In this document: positions 25,002 through 33,496 of the stretch, piece by piece
Numbering within the stretch: position 1 is the stretch's first letter
Layout of the letters: each line of letters starts with the position of its first letter
DNA from: an uncultured Clostridia bacterium
Lineage (GTDB): Bacteria > Bacillota > Clostridia > UBA1381
NCBI GenBank assembly: GCA_934501535.1
Contig: CAKSUM010000001.1
Location: 248,001-312,000 of the forward strand
DNA: 64,000 bases
Direction: 5' to 3'
Notes under the pieces: generated by a model
The model's database searches: none
The model's input: only the letters and a program-made list of their open reading frames with translations
What the model was told of the DNA's origin: nothing
Translations under genes and position numbers: made by a program

Positions 25002-26148
25002 CAACCCCGCAACAAGCATGAAAAAGCCGTCCGTTGTGTATGACGCGATGTGCCGTTATACGGCGGCATACAGCGTTAACGCAGGACGCGGCGGACACTA
25101 TGCAAGCATAAAAGGCGCGGAGGGCATAGCCGCCGCTCAGGAGGAACTTGCAGAACTGTTCAACGTAAAAAATCCCGAGCGCATAGCCTTTACCCAAAAC
25201 GCGACATATGCGCTTAATATGGCTATCGGCGGTTTGCTCACCCGCTCCGACCATGCCGTAATCACATCTATGGAACACAACAGCGTACTGCGCCCCGTGC
25301 ACAGGCTGTGCAGCTACACCATAGTGGAGGCAGACAGGTTCGGAGTTATCAGCCCTGCCGATATTGAGGCTGCTATCCGTCCGAACACCAAGCTGATTAT
25401 CACCACACATGCCTCAAACGTATGCGGAACAGTCATGCCGGTGCGCGAAATCGGCGAAATCTGCCGCCGCCATAATATTCCGTATCTCGTTGACGCCGCC
25501 CAGACGGCCGGCATCATTCCGATTGATGTCGAGGATATGAACATATCTCTTTTGGCATTTTCGGGGCATAAGGGGCTTATGGGGCCGCTCGGAACCGGAG
25601 GGCTGTATGTGCGCGAGGACGTCAGACTCATGCCTGTAATTTCAGGCGGCACCGGCACCGACTCCATGAACAAAAATCAGCCCGATACGATGCCCGATAT
25701 GCTTCATTCCGGAACAATGAATACGCCGGCAATTATGACCCTGGGCACCGCAGTGCGGTATATAAAGCAGGTCGGGATTAAAAATATTGAGGAAAAAGAA
25801 CGTTCCCTTGCGGAATATCTGTTCCGCGAGCTGAATAATATACGCGGAGTGCGCGTTTACGGTCTGCCGTCCGGGAACAGAAACGGCACCGTTGCATTTA
25901 ATATCGGAAGTCTTGATTCGCAGGAGGCGGCAGATATTTTAAACCGTGACTTCGGTATCGCCACACGCGGCGGATACCACTGCTCATATATCGCCCACCA
26001 GACTCTCGGCACCGAAAAAACCGGAGCCGTGCGCGTCGGATTCGGCTTTTTTTCAAGCCGACGCGAGGCGGATATTCTGCTCTCCGCAGTTAATAAAACG
26101 GCTGCCAAAAACTTGCAGTCCGCCAATTCCGTGCAGCAGAATACGTAA
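24988..26148 (+). CDS. Cysteine desulfurase-like class V aminotransferase (TIGR01977 type)
   Basis: A 386-residue PLP enzyme. MIYLDNPATSMKKPS is the family start, with ATG 24988 chosen over an upstream GTG. The PLP Lys lies in FSGHKGLMGPLGTGGLY, and GGYHCSYIAHQTLGT carries the Cys at the place of the persulfide Cys. It would release sulfur from cysteine, or selenium from selenocysteine. It is translationally coupled to the DUF3343 gene and ends at a bidirectional terminator. Confidence 0.88.
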   Translation: MIYLDNPATSMKKPSVVYDAMCRYTAAYSVNAGRGGHYASIKGAEGIAAAQEELAELFNVKNPERIAFTQNATYALNMAIGGLLTRSDHAVITSMEHNSVLRPVHRLCSYTIVEADRFGVISPADIEAAIRPNTKLIITTHASNVCGTVMPVREIGEICRRHNIPYLVDAAQTAGIIPIDVEDMNISLLAFSGHKGLMGPLGTGGLYVREDVRLMPVISGGTGTDSMNKNQPDTMPDMLHSGTMNTPAIMTLGTAVRYIKQVGIKNIEEKERSLAEYLFRELNNIRGVRVYGLPSGNRNGTVAFNIGSLDSQEAADILNRDFGIATRGGYHCSYIAHQTLGTEKTGAVRVGFGFFSSRREADILLSAVNKTAAKNLQSANSVQQNT

Positions 26149-26299
26149 TTTGCAAAGCAGGGTAAAACGCCGTCATAATGTAAAAAAAGGCACTAAAAAC
26201 GGTAAATCTCAAAGCTTGCGGATAATCACGCAGGCGTACCGTCTAAAATCATGCTTCGGCGCACCCGCGCACGCAATGAATTAAATATGCAAATCACGC

Positions 26300-26336
26300 A
26301 AAACACCGGAAATTCCGTAAAATTTCCGGTGTTTTG
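26300..26336. terminator. Bidirectional terminator between the desulfurase gene and spoVT
   Basis: CACCGGAAATT (26304-26314) pairs perfectly with AATTTCCGGTG (26321-26331), with an A-run before and a T-run after, so it can serve the converging plus and minus genes. The 150 bases between the desulfurase stop and this hairpin show nothing else. Confidence 0.85.
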
Positions 26337-26378
26337 CTTAATAATGAAATTTTAACAAAATCAGCCGCCGTGTTTTTA

Positions 26379-26918
26379 TCAGCCCTCCATATGTCTGCCT
26401 AAAAATCCGGCTGCTGCCTCTGCCAGCTTGACCTCGGTTTCCGTCGGGTCACGGCGGTCATTCATTACAAAAATTACCGAACCGATGGTGTCGCCCTCCG
26501 ATACAATCGGCACAACAACACCGGCATTGTACTGCTCATTTCCCTCCGCAATGGAAATGCCCGGTTCAATTCCCTGAGATTTGAACGATTCTTTTTCGCT
26601 CATAAGATTTTCTATATCCGGGCTTACGCGCTTTTCCAGAAACTCTTTTTTCGACACGCCTGACACGGCAATTATATTGTCGCGGTCGGTAATCATCGTC
26701 GGAACTCCTGCCGTTTTATTAAGCGTTTCCGCGTATGTGACGGCAAAATCACCCAATTCCCCTATAGGAGAATATTTCTTGAATATAACTTCGCCGTCCT
26801 TTTCAGTATAAATTTCAAGCGGGTCCCCCTCGCGAATACGCATTGTACGGCGGATTTCCTTTGGAATAACAACCCTGCCCAAATCATCTATTCGTCTGAC
26901 AATTCCTGTTGCTTTCAT
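26379..26918 (-). CDS. spoVT: Stage V sporulation protein T, AbrB-type regulator
   Basis: A 179-residue regulator with an N-terminal AbrB/SpoVT swapped-hairpin DNA-binding domain (MKATGIVRRIDDLGRVVIPK, EIRRTMRIREGDPLEI) and a C-terminal GAF-like domain (about 60-175). SpoVT adjusts forespore sigma-G genes late in sporulation. It is monocistronic here. Confidence 0.95.
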   Translation of the reverse strand: MKATGIVRRIDDLGRVVIPKEIRRTMRIREGDPLEIYTEKDGEVIFKKYSPIGELGDFAVTYAETLNKTAGVPTMITDRDNIIAVSGVSKKEFLEKRVSPDIENLMSEKESFKSQGIEPGISIAEGNEQYNAGVVVPIVSEGDTIGSVIFVMNDRRDPTETEVKLAEAAAGFLGRHMEG

Positions 26919-27060
26919 AATATCAAAAACTCCTCTTTTCTACATAATTTTGCTATGTGTTGTTATTCTTTGCGGAAAAAAGGATTTTTATGTAATTTAC
27001 TGTCCGGATTTAAAAGGAAAAATTATGTATTTTTTAATTGACGGAGCGCGCATTAAAAGA

Positions 27061-27088
27061 ACGCATATCGTAACGGATATGCGTTTTT
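27061..27088. terminator. Hairpin terminator after the small gene at 27.1-27.3 kb
   Basis: ACGCATATC (27061-27069) pairs with GATATGCGT (27076-27084). A T-run follows on the plus strand (27084-27088) and a weaker one on the minus strand, downstream of the minus-strand frame 27100-27309. Confidence 0.65.
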
Positions 27089-27099
27089 CCGTGCGAACC

Positions 27100-27309
27100 C
27101 TATCGGGACAGATTGTATTTTAATAATGCTTTGACCTCGGGCAGGAGCGGAGCGGTTCCCGATACGAATATAACAAGCTTATATTTTTTGCCGCCTGCGT
27201 TCTTCTTAAAAATTTCGGTCGCTTTCTCCATAAAATCCGCTGAAGCGCGTTCTTCTTTTGTGGTCCATAATTCCACGGCTTTTACGGAATCATTTATTGA
27301 TACTCTTAT
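27100..27309 (-). pseudogene. Small 69-codon gene lacking a standard start codon
   Basis: The frame reads RVSINDSVKAVELWTTKEER through to KYKLVIFVSGTAPLLPEVKA and ends at TAG. It has gene-like codon use and a hairpin after the stop. GAAGGTG sits five bases before the codon ATA (27309-27307), exactly where ATG is expected, and no ATG, GTG or TTG is usable in this frame. It resembles small proteins I associate with clostridial accessory elements, but I cannot name a family. Either the start decayed from ATG to ATA or AUA is used weakly. Confidence 0.55.
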
Positions 27310-27487
27310 AAAATCACCTTCTTTCCTTAGTATGCTGTTTTACGGAAACTTTATACAGATGTTTTCAAATTCGGTCGGTAATAATGTGTGTCGGCGCATT
27401 TTATAAAAGGTGAGACATAAAAGCGCAAAAGACATAATTCCCGCATCTGATTTTAAATCGCCTGTGTGCAAGACATACACATATTTC

Positions 27488-27522
27488 AGTGTGCTTCTGT
27501 AAAAAGAAGTGCACTTTTTTTA
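27488..27522 (+). terminator. Terminator-like hairpin upstream of the WYL gene
   Basis: AGTGTGCTTCT (27488-27498) pairs with AGAAGTGCACT (27505-27515, two G-T wobbles) and is followed by seven T. No plus-strand gene is seen just upstream, so it may isolate the WYL promoter from read-through or end an unseen short RNA. Confidence 0.6.
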
Positions 27523-27539
27523 TGAAATTTAACATGAAT

Positions 27540-27571
27540 GGACAGTATGTGTCCTTTGGGCGTGATAAAAT
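27540..27571 (+). promoter_or_regulatory. WYL operator-promoter: GGACA-N5-TGTCC plus -10 box
   Basis: GGACA (27540-27544) and TGTCC (27550-27554) form a palindrome, and TAAAAT lies at 27566-27571, eleven bases after it. The same arrangement occurs at 32354-32385. No good -35 box is present at the proper distance, as expected for an activator-dependent promoter. Confidence 0.6.
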
Positions 27572-27600
27572 AATTAAAATGAACAGAGAGGGGTGTTTAA

Positions 27601-28578
27601 GTGGCATACGTTGGCGGCAAGCAGGACAGAAAGCTTGCGATATTTTATAATTTGCTCGAAGGTATCCCGGTAAATACAAAGGATGCTGCGCAATACTACG
27701 GTGTAAGCAAAAAAACAATACAGCGCGATATTGAAGCGGTCAGGAATTTTCTGTCAGAGAATAATGATGAGTTCGGGATGCTCAAAGAGGTTGTTTATGA
27801 CCGTAAAAAGGATAATTATTATATAGCAGGAACAGACAAACTTGCTGCAAAGGAAATTTTTGCCGTATCCAAGGTATTGCTGGATAGCAGAGCGTTTTGC
27901 AAAAGTGAGTTCATGCCGATTTTGGACAAGTTTGTTGATAGATACTGTTATGACGGTGAACGAATTCATGTCAAAGGTATGATTGCAAACGAAAAATATC
28001 ATTATACCGAGCCGAGGCACGGAAAGAAGTTGATTGATACAATATGGGAGCTGAGCAAGGCAGTTAAATCCCACAAATGCGTCAGGATTACATATGAGCG
28101 GCTGACGGAGCCGAAGCATTGGGAGCGTACGGTTCAGCCTGTAGGAATAATGTTTTCTGATTTTTATTTCTATATGGCGGCTTTTATCCCCGAGAAACAT
28201 ACGGAATTCCCGACGATATACAGAATTGACAGACTGTCGGGATTTGAAGTTTCGGACGAACGGTTCACGGTACCGTACAAAAACAGATTTGAAGAGGGGG
28301 AGTTTAAAAAGCGTGCCCGTTTTATGTATGGCGGAGAGTTGATGACGGTGAAATTCAAATATTACGGCGAGTCTGTTGAAGCGGTTTTGGACAAAATCCC
28401 AACCGCGGTGATAGAAAAAGCCGAAGACGGTGCATATGCAATTAAAGCGGAGGTATTCGGCAGGGGGATGAAGGCATGGATTTTATCGCAGACGGATAAA
28501 ATTGAGGTGCTGGAACCAAAAGAATTGAGAGAGGAGGTATTGGCGTTGGTGGAGAAAATCAGGAAACGATATGGATGA
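27601..28578 (+). CDS. WYL-domain transcriptional regulator with DeoR-type HTH
   Basis: A 325-residue regulator: winged HTH at about 8-70 (GIPVNTKDAAQYYGVSKKTI), WYL domain at about 150-230 (VRITYERL, QPVGIMFSDFYFYMAA) and C-terminal WCX-like part. The start is GTG 27601 with GAGGGG upstream. WYL proteins sense ligands, sometimes nucleic acids, and often control defence or DNA-damage genes. Its own promoter and the promoter at 32.4 kb share a palindrome, so autoregulation and control of the unknown cluster are likely. Confidence 0.88.
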   Translation: MAYVGGKQDRKLAIFYNLLEGIPVNTKDAAQYYGVSKKTIQRDIEAVRNFLSENNDEFGMLKEVVYDRKKDNYYIAGTDKLAAKEIFAVSKVLLDSRAFCKSEFMPILDKFVDRYCYDGERIHVKGMIANEKYHYTEPRHGKKLIDTIWELSKAVKSHKCVRITYERLTEPKHWERTVQPVGIMFSDFYFYMAAFIPEKHTEFPTIYRIDRLSGFEVSDERFTVPYKNRFEEGEFKKRARFMYGGELMTVKFKYYGESVEAVLDKIPTAVIEKAEDGAYAIKAEVFGRGMKAWILSQTDKIEVLEPKELREEVLALVEKIRKRYG

Positions 28579-28609
28579 AAACTACTGCCGTGTTATCCCG
28601 ATTAATCCG

Positions 28610-28650
28610 GTATTCTTTACCGGCGTGCGTTGTACTCCGGTAAAGAATAT
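28610..28650. repeat. 14-bp inverted repeat after the WYL gene
   Basis: GTATTCTTTACCGG (28610-28623) and CCGGTAAAGAATAT (28637-28650) pair over 14 bp with one wobble; the loop is 13 bases. There is no T-run. It may be a 3' mRNA-stabilising hairpin or a repeat element. Between 28579 and 28676 nothing else is seen. Confidence 0.55.
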
Positions 28651-28675
28651 CGAATGATACCTGCCGATGCAGAAA

Positions 28676-28876
28676 TCAGTGTAAAAATTTCATTCGCAAT
28701 TCCCATATATGAATTGCAGGTGAAATCATCTTGAATATAAGAAGATTTTTGCCGCTCCTTTGCTGATATATAAGCATATTAGCGGCGATACCGAGGACGC
28801 CGGTTAAATTAGCAATCAAATTTATGACATCTCCTTCAGAAAATCCAGTTAAGTTCATCAAAGCCGAATTTGACAT
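28676..28876 (-). pseudogene. Truncated YgjV-like membrane protein fragment
   Basis: The frame contains LIANLTGVLGIAANMLIYQQ and then RSGKNLLIFKMIS, which resembles the first two helices of clostridial YgjV-family inner-membrane proteins. The protein then diverges (PAIHIWELRMKFLH) and stops, while the intact family is about three times longer. There is no clear ribosome binding site. I read it as a gene relic; the family call is tentative. Confidence 0.4.
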
Positions 28877-28920
28877 TTGAAAGCCCGGGTGTGCCTTTCC
28901 ATTGTGTTTTTTCGGATTTT

Positions 28921-31152
28921 TTATCGAAATAATCTATATCCCCCGAAAATCGGTGCAATACTTGAATATTGGACTATTGTTAAGTCAACGTTTTTACCGC
29001 GCAGCGATTCGTCTATGTCAAAAATATACGGCGGGCATATTTTCCTGCCTATCATTTTTTTGTCGGCACAGAGGCAGGTATATAGATCGGTACCCTTTAT
29101 CTCCACAGCCTTTGCATCTTCGGGAACCGTTACGTTTGCACGGTATTCTATTTTACCGAAATCACCGAAATATTCGCCGCAAATATATGTTTGTTTTCTT
29201 TCGCTGAGAAATATACCGCAAATTTCATCTGATTTTATTTGCGCTCCGAAATTTCCGAGTACAATAACGCTCGGAAGGTATTTGTAATCGTCCGCTGATT
29301 TTAAAATATTTACACCCTTTTTCAGTGTAACGGGTGCAGAAACATCATAAATTTCTTTCAGTCCGTCGGGCAATTCCTTGCCTGTGCCCGTGCACTCAAT
29401 CTTTTTGCCGGAAATATATGCCGACACGCCTTTTCTCACAGCAAAGCTAACCTCCGTCTCCGCTTCGGTATGGATTTCGGAAACAGTCTGTGAATTTATA
29501 AACATAGCCCGTATCATGTTATCGCTGCAATAATTTAAACAAAATACCGCCGGTATTTTCGCTTTTTTATTATAAAGTATACTTTCCGCAGGCAGTGAGC
29601 CGGCAAATACACCGTGCCTATCGAGATAAATATTCTTACCTCCTATTTTATAAATTCCGGATTTGCCGTATAAATTAAGTATTATTGCCGTACCGTCAGT
29701 GAATTTTCTGACAAAAAGCCCGTACGGAATATCACCTTCGGAATCGGTAACGGTAAGCTCCTTTTCCAATATCCCTATTATTTTTTCCGTATCCGATGTA
29801 ACCGTACCGTTAAGAATATATTCCATGCTGCCGCTGAATTTTATCATCGGAATATTTCCGCCGTCATCGTTTTCGGTAATAAATTTCCATTGCAGCTGGC
29901 GGGCAGAAAGAGCATTGATTATATCGGTAAAAGCCTCCTCATTTAAAGTATCTGTAATATGATTTGCACATATTTCCCACGGATATTGGATATATACATC
30001 AGGAGTAAAATCTTTTTGGGCATACTGCGCTGCAATTTTCGCGTCCTCCGACAAAATAAAGGTACCTCCGAAGTCGGGTTGATCCGTACCGAAATCATTA
30101 AAATAGTCAATAATTTTCATATTTCCCCGCATATCCATATGAGATACGGCAAGAAAATAATAATTTACTTTAAAACAAGCCGCCAGAATAATCATGCAGC
30201 GCTTTGCGGCGTATGACATATCGCATGGACCCAATGCGAACAGCTCTGCCATTGCACCGTATTTTCCGCTTGCATATTCCGCTCCACCGAAAAGCGAAAG
30301 CTGAGAACCTTTTGTGAAAGCGGCCATGTTCAAGTCTGTCCATATTTCATCAATTCCCGGGAGTGAAAATGACGATAAATTTTTAAGGAAATTCCCGTTA
30401 TACTTCACAGCGCCGAACGGAGCGTCATCTGCCATCAGATGCCCGGTCATTAAAACACCGCGCTTTGCGCACCAATCCCTTATCTTCGCGATAAAACATT
30501 TATTAAATCTGTCGGAAATTACGTCAATCGCATTTTGGCAGAAAAACTCATATGAATTTTGTATATCCTCCGTAAAATTACGTCCGCAATATTCCCTGTA
30601 ATCATCTTCAATTCCGTAATAATACGGGATTGATTTTTCCGTGCAGCAATAACCTATAGACGGTTCATCGGTAAAAAAGCCTTTGATTACATTTCCGAAA
30701 TAGTCACCGAAATATCGGTAGTATTTTTCATGGGTAGTTTCAATAAAATAATCGACTGCTTTTTCGGAAAGAAGATCCGGAAAAAATTTCTCGCCGAATA
30801 ATGATGAATTGTGAGTTGAACAGCAGCTTATCCTGCCTGCATTTTCGCCTTTGACAGTGATTGCTTTAAGTCTGAAATCTTCATTTTGCGTAACCCGTCC
30901 TCCGGCGTCGCCCGACGGCCAATTAAATTCATCATAAAGCCATATATTCATATCAAGGTTTTTTGCGGCATCAATAAACTCTCCTATTTTTTCAAACCAT
31001 TCGTCAGTTAAATATTCAAGCTCGCATCCCGACCTCGGATAAAGCATTACCTGGTCAATTCCGTTTTTCTTCAGAGCGTTCATATAGTTTCGGATTTTTG
31101 TTTTTGTCGGTTTTCCGGTTATCGCCGACATAGTAATAAGCGGACTTTTCAT
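28921..31152 (-). CDS. GH106-like glycoside hydrolase (alpha-L-rhamnosidase type), cytoplasmic
   Basis: A 743-residue protein with no signal peptide. WLYDEFNWPSGDAGGRV and GFFTDEPSIGY are patterns of the GH106/rhamnosidase-like superfamily; the N-terminal half looks like a TIM barrel and the C-terminal half is beta-rich (from about 480). Family members remove L-rhamnose from pectic oligosaccharides or glycosides; substrate here is inferred. ATG 31152 has GGAGG at 8-base spacing. It is divergent from an AraC regulator that probably controls it. Confidence 0.7.
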   Translation of the reverse strand: MKSPLITMSAITGKPTKTKIRNYMNALKKNGIDQVMLYPRSGCELEYLTDEWFEKIGEFIDAAKNLDMNIWLYDEFNWPSGDAGGRVTQNEDFRLKAITVKGENAGRISCCSTHNSSLFGEKFFPDLLSEKAVDYFIETTHEKYYRYFGDYFGNVIKGFFTDEPSIGYCCTEKSIPYYYGIEDDYREYCGRNFTEDIQNSYEFFCQNAIDVISDRFNKCFIAKIRDWCAKRGVLMTGHLMADDAPFGAVKYNGNFLKNLSSFSLPGIDEIWTDLNMAAFTKGSQLSLFGGAEYASGKYGAMAELFALGPCDMSYAAKRCMIILAACFKVNYYFLAVSHMDMRGNMKIIDYFNDFGTDQPDFGGTFILSEDAKIAAQYAQKDFTPDVYIQYPWEICANHITDTLNEEAFTDIINALSARQLQWKFITENDDGGNIPMIKFSGSMEYILNGTVTSDTEKIIGILEKELTVTDSEGDIPYGLFVRKFTDGTAIILNLYGKSGIYKIGGKNIYLDRHGVFAGSLPAESILYNKKAKIPAVFCLNYCSDNMIRAMFINSQTVSEIHTEAETEVSFAVRKGVSAYISGKKIECTGTGKELPDGLKEIYDVSAPVTLKKGVNILKSADDYKYLPSVIVLGNFGAQIKSDEICGIFLSERKQTYICGEYFGDFGKIEYRANVTVPEDAKAVEIKGTDLYTCLCADKKMIGRKICPPYIFDIDESLRGKNVDLTIVQYSSIAPIFGGYRLFR

Positions 31153-31179
31153 TCATAAAACCTCCGTCAATGTTTTAAC

Positions 31180-31208
31180 TTGATTTTATCATAAACATTT
31201 GATATAAT
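31180..31208 (+). promoter_or_regulatory. Promoter of the AraC regulator
   Basis: TTGATT (31180-31185) and TATAAT (31203-31208) with 17-base spacing. It lies in the 108-base divergent region shared with the GH106-like gene. Confidence 0.6.
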
Positions 31209-31260
31209 ATATATAAATACAAAGACTTTTTTTCAAAAAACAAAGATTTCGGGTGATATT

Positions 31261-32079
31261 TTGAATTTTTATCCATTTTTGAGATTTGTTTCCAAAACAA
31301 CGTATTTTATAGATGAAACAGTTGTGGCAAGAGATTGCAGAATACTTTATATAATATCGGGAGTCGGCAGCTTTGAAAGCGGCGGAAAAACAGCCGAGCT
31401 TCAACCGAATACGCTGATTTTTTATCCCTATGATAAACCGTATCGGATTAAGTCTGAGCCGGAAAGCGAAATGTTGTTCTACACGCTTAATTTTGATTTT
31501 TCACAGGATTACACGGATATTAAAATTATGAGGCCGCAGCCGGAGAATAAGCATCGGCAGAAATATGTTTTGCAAAGTATTCCGAATGAATTGAAAAACG
31601 TTTTTTCGGATATTATTAAATTTGATAATGCGTTTTGGGCTGAAAATGACATTAATCATATTTACACGGAATCATTAAACCAAGACATCGGATACGGTAA
31701 GATTTGCAATTCGCATTTAACAATTCTTTTGATGAATATATACAGAAAGGTACTGAAAAAAGACTCTAATAATTTGATTTGTGAAAAAATCAAAGATTTA
31801 ATCAGGAGAAATTTGCAGATAAACATTAAGGAGCTTGCGGCTGTATTGAACTATCATCCGTTTTATCTTAATGAGATTTTTAAAAAGAATGAGGGTATCA
31901 CGCTGCACAAATATCTTATCCGGCAGCGTCTTATAAAAGCCTATGAACTGATAAGCACAACTCAAATGCCCTTGATAGATATAGCCGGGATATGCGGCTT
32001 TTCATCGCAGTCGCATTTTTCGTCAGCCTTTAAAAATACATATCGCATTACCCCGGTAAAGCTGCGCCGTCAAATTTAA
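31261..32079 (+). CDS. AraC-family transcriptional regulator
   Basis: A 272-residue regulator with an N-terminal cupin-like ligand domain (about 15-115) and a C-terminal double HTH (about 170-270; INIKELAAVLNYHPFYLNEI, IDIAGICGFSSQSHFSSAFK). The best start is TTG 31261 after GGGTGAT. Its place opposite the GH106-like gene suggests that it activates that gene in response to a sugar. The low G+C matches the accessory region. Confidence 0.88.
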   Translation: MNFYPFLRFVSKTTYFIDETVVARDCRILYIISGVGSFESGGKTAELQPNTLIFYPYDKPYRIKSEPESEMLFYTLNFDFSQDYTDIKIMRPQPENKHRQKYVLQSIPNELKNVFSDIIKFDNAFWAENDINHIYTESLNQDIGYGKICNSHLTILLMNIYRKVLKKDSNNLICEKIKDLIRRNLQINIKELAAVLNYHPFYLNEIFKKNEGITLHKYLIRQRLIKAYELISTTQMPLIDIAGICGFSSQSHFSSAFKNTYRITPVKLRRQI

Positions 32080-32352
32080 GAATTGTCCGGTTAGCTGCAT
32101 CTCATACTACCCCAAGAAGTATAGATCTGTTTTTTTCATACCTATTTATTGCAGCATTGTAATTATCAATTGCTGTTTCTCTTAATTCAGCGTTAAACAT
32201 AATATATTTCTCTTTAAGATTTTTTTTCGCGTTCTGTCTTATTTACCATTTTTATATATTCTTTCTTTTAGTGACTTTCTGCGTGGTACAATTTTGAAAT
32301 CTATGATATGGTTTGAAACGAATTATAACTATTTTTGTATAAATTTATCACG
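32080..32352. other. AT-rich spacer with a possible short gene relic
   Basis: On the minus strand 32200-32102 an open frame reads MFNAELRETAIDNYNAAINR and continues 12 more residues. It has only a weak ribosome binding site and may be a relic. A frame-broken stretch with an A8 run lies just upstream of it on the same strand. No promoter, tRNA or attachment repeat was recognised here. Confidence 0.3.
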
Positions 32353-32353
32353 T

Positions 32354-32385
32354 GGACATATATTGTCCATATAGTAGTGTAAAAT
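32354..32385 (+). promoter_or_regulatory. Second WYL-type operator-promoter
   Basis: GGACA (32354-32358) and TGTCC (32364-32368), then TAAAAT at 32380-32385, eleven bases after the palindrome. Order and spacing are identical to the site before the WYL gene at 27540-27571. Confidence 0.6.
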
Positions 32386-32414
32386 GTTAATATAAACAAA
32401 GGAGGTGCGTCAAA

Positions 32415-32606
32415 ATGATGACGATGGTAAAAACAGTTTTAGGCATAGGAAGTATAGTGCTGGGAGGATGGACAATCAGTGATGCAATCAAACAAAGCAA
32501 GCAGCACGAGCTTAAGGAGGTGGAGCTTGCGGACGATTTTGAGAATGGATACGGTGACATTCCGTATGAACAAGGTTTTGCACCGAATAATTATGATTTT
32601 GAATGA
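32415..32606 (+). CDS. Small single-helix membrane protein of unknown function
   Basis: A 63-residue protein with one hydrophobic segment (about 5-24, TVLGIGSIVLGGWTI) and an acidic, Tyr-containing tail (ELADDFENGYGDIPYEQ). GGAGGTG at 32401-32407 supports ATG 32415. It is the first gene behind the WYL-type operator. I do not recognise a family. A single-helix protein as the first gene under a WYL operator could be a membrane anchor, a toxin-like peptide or a phage-type protein; none is supported further. Confidence 0.7.
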   Translation: MMTMVKTVLGIGSIVLGGWTISDAIKQSKQHELKEVELADDFENGYGDIPYEQGFAPNNYDFE

Positions 32607-32747
32607 GCGGTGCAACACACATGCCGATAATAGCTGTAGTTGCGGAAAATTTCAGCATTAACGCAAAAGAAAAAATATTGTAAGATACCGAAACAATTCA
32701 TGACAAGATTGGGAAACCCCAAATTACGAAAAGAAAGGTGAGCAATT

Positions 32748-33182
32748 ATGAGAAAATTAACTGAAGAATTTATTGAGATATTAAAAGAAAAGGAGATTGT
32801 CTTTGACATTGACGAAATAGATGCCACCGAAGCTGTCGGCGGATATGATTTGGTCACTGCTGACTTTGTCGGTAAATACGAAAATGCGTACCGTTTGTAT
32901 GTTGAAATTAACGATGAGTATTGCCAAAGCACAGTAAAATATTTTACCGGAATAAGTAAAGAAACGGCTGAAAAAGTAATGCCGGAAATAGTTAAGCTGA
33001 ACGATGAATACTTGATGAAATTCTCAATGCGCGAAAGCGATGACGGTACATATTTCCTATATATAAGCCATATGATGTACCTTAACGAACGCTCTGCCGC
33101 CGATGATATATATGAATGCTCCGCTGTGCTTGTGGACCTTGTGGATACGGCATACAAACGGATACTGCCGTTTATAGATTGA
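32748..33182 (+). CDS. Uncharacterised 144-residue acidic protein
   Basis: A soluble acidic protein (MRKLTEEFIEILKEKEIVFD), with alternating strand and helix pattern reminiscent of YbjN or type III secretion chaperone-like folds (VGGYDLVTADF, YRLYVEINDE, FLYISHMMYLN). This likeness is structural intuition, not a family match. GAAAGGTG precedes ATG. It lies 141 bases after the small membrane protein and probably belongs to the same transcript. Confidence 0.7.
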   Translation: MRKLTEEFIEILKEKEIVFDIDEIDATEAVGGYDLVTADFVGKYENAYRLYVEINDEYCQSTVKYFTGISKETAEKVMPEIVKLNDEYLMKFSMRESDDGTYFLYISHMMYLNERSAADDIYECSAVLVDLVDTAYKRILPFID

Positions 33183-33226
33183 TTTCTGCATCAAGGGTGC
33201 TGCACAAAAATTGCCGCGGGAGATAC

Positions 33227-33478
33227 GTGAATGTTATAAAAGTTATCGGACCCGCGCTGTCGGACGGAGTAACCAGCTATATAAAAAATGACATAGCAAT
33301 AATAAGGTTATTCCGTCCGCGCAGCGAAAAATACATGGGAAAAAGTCATTTGATCCGGGGTTTATTCAGAGGGAAGAAAGTTTCCGGAAAATAATTTAAC
33401 AGGTATTACGAACTTGAGCCGGAAGAGGATATAGATTTTTACCCTTTGGAAATATTGCGGCAAGAGTGCGGATGCTGA
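33227..33478 (+). pseudogene. Small unknown gene with an in-frame TAA
   Basis: GTG 33227 with GGGAG upstream opens a frame (NVIKVIGPALSDGVTSYIKN) that stops at TAA 33392-33394 and then continues in the same frame as FNRYYELEPEEDIDFYPLEI to TGA 33476-33478. The second part looks like real protein, so this is either an 83-codon gene with one nonsense codon or a 55-residue gene followed by a relic. The function is unknown. Confidence 0.5.
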
Positions 33479-33496
33479 ATCATAGGAGGATATGTT

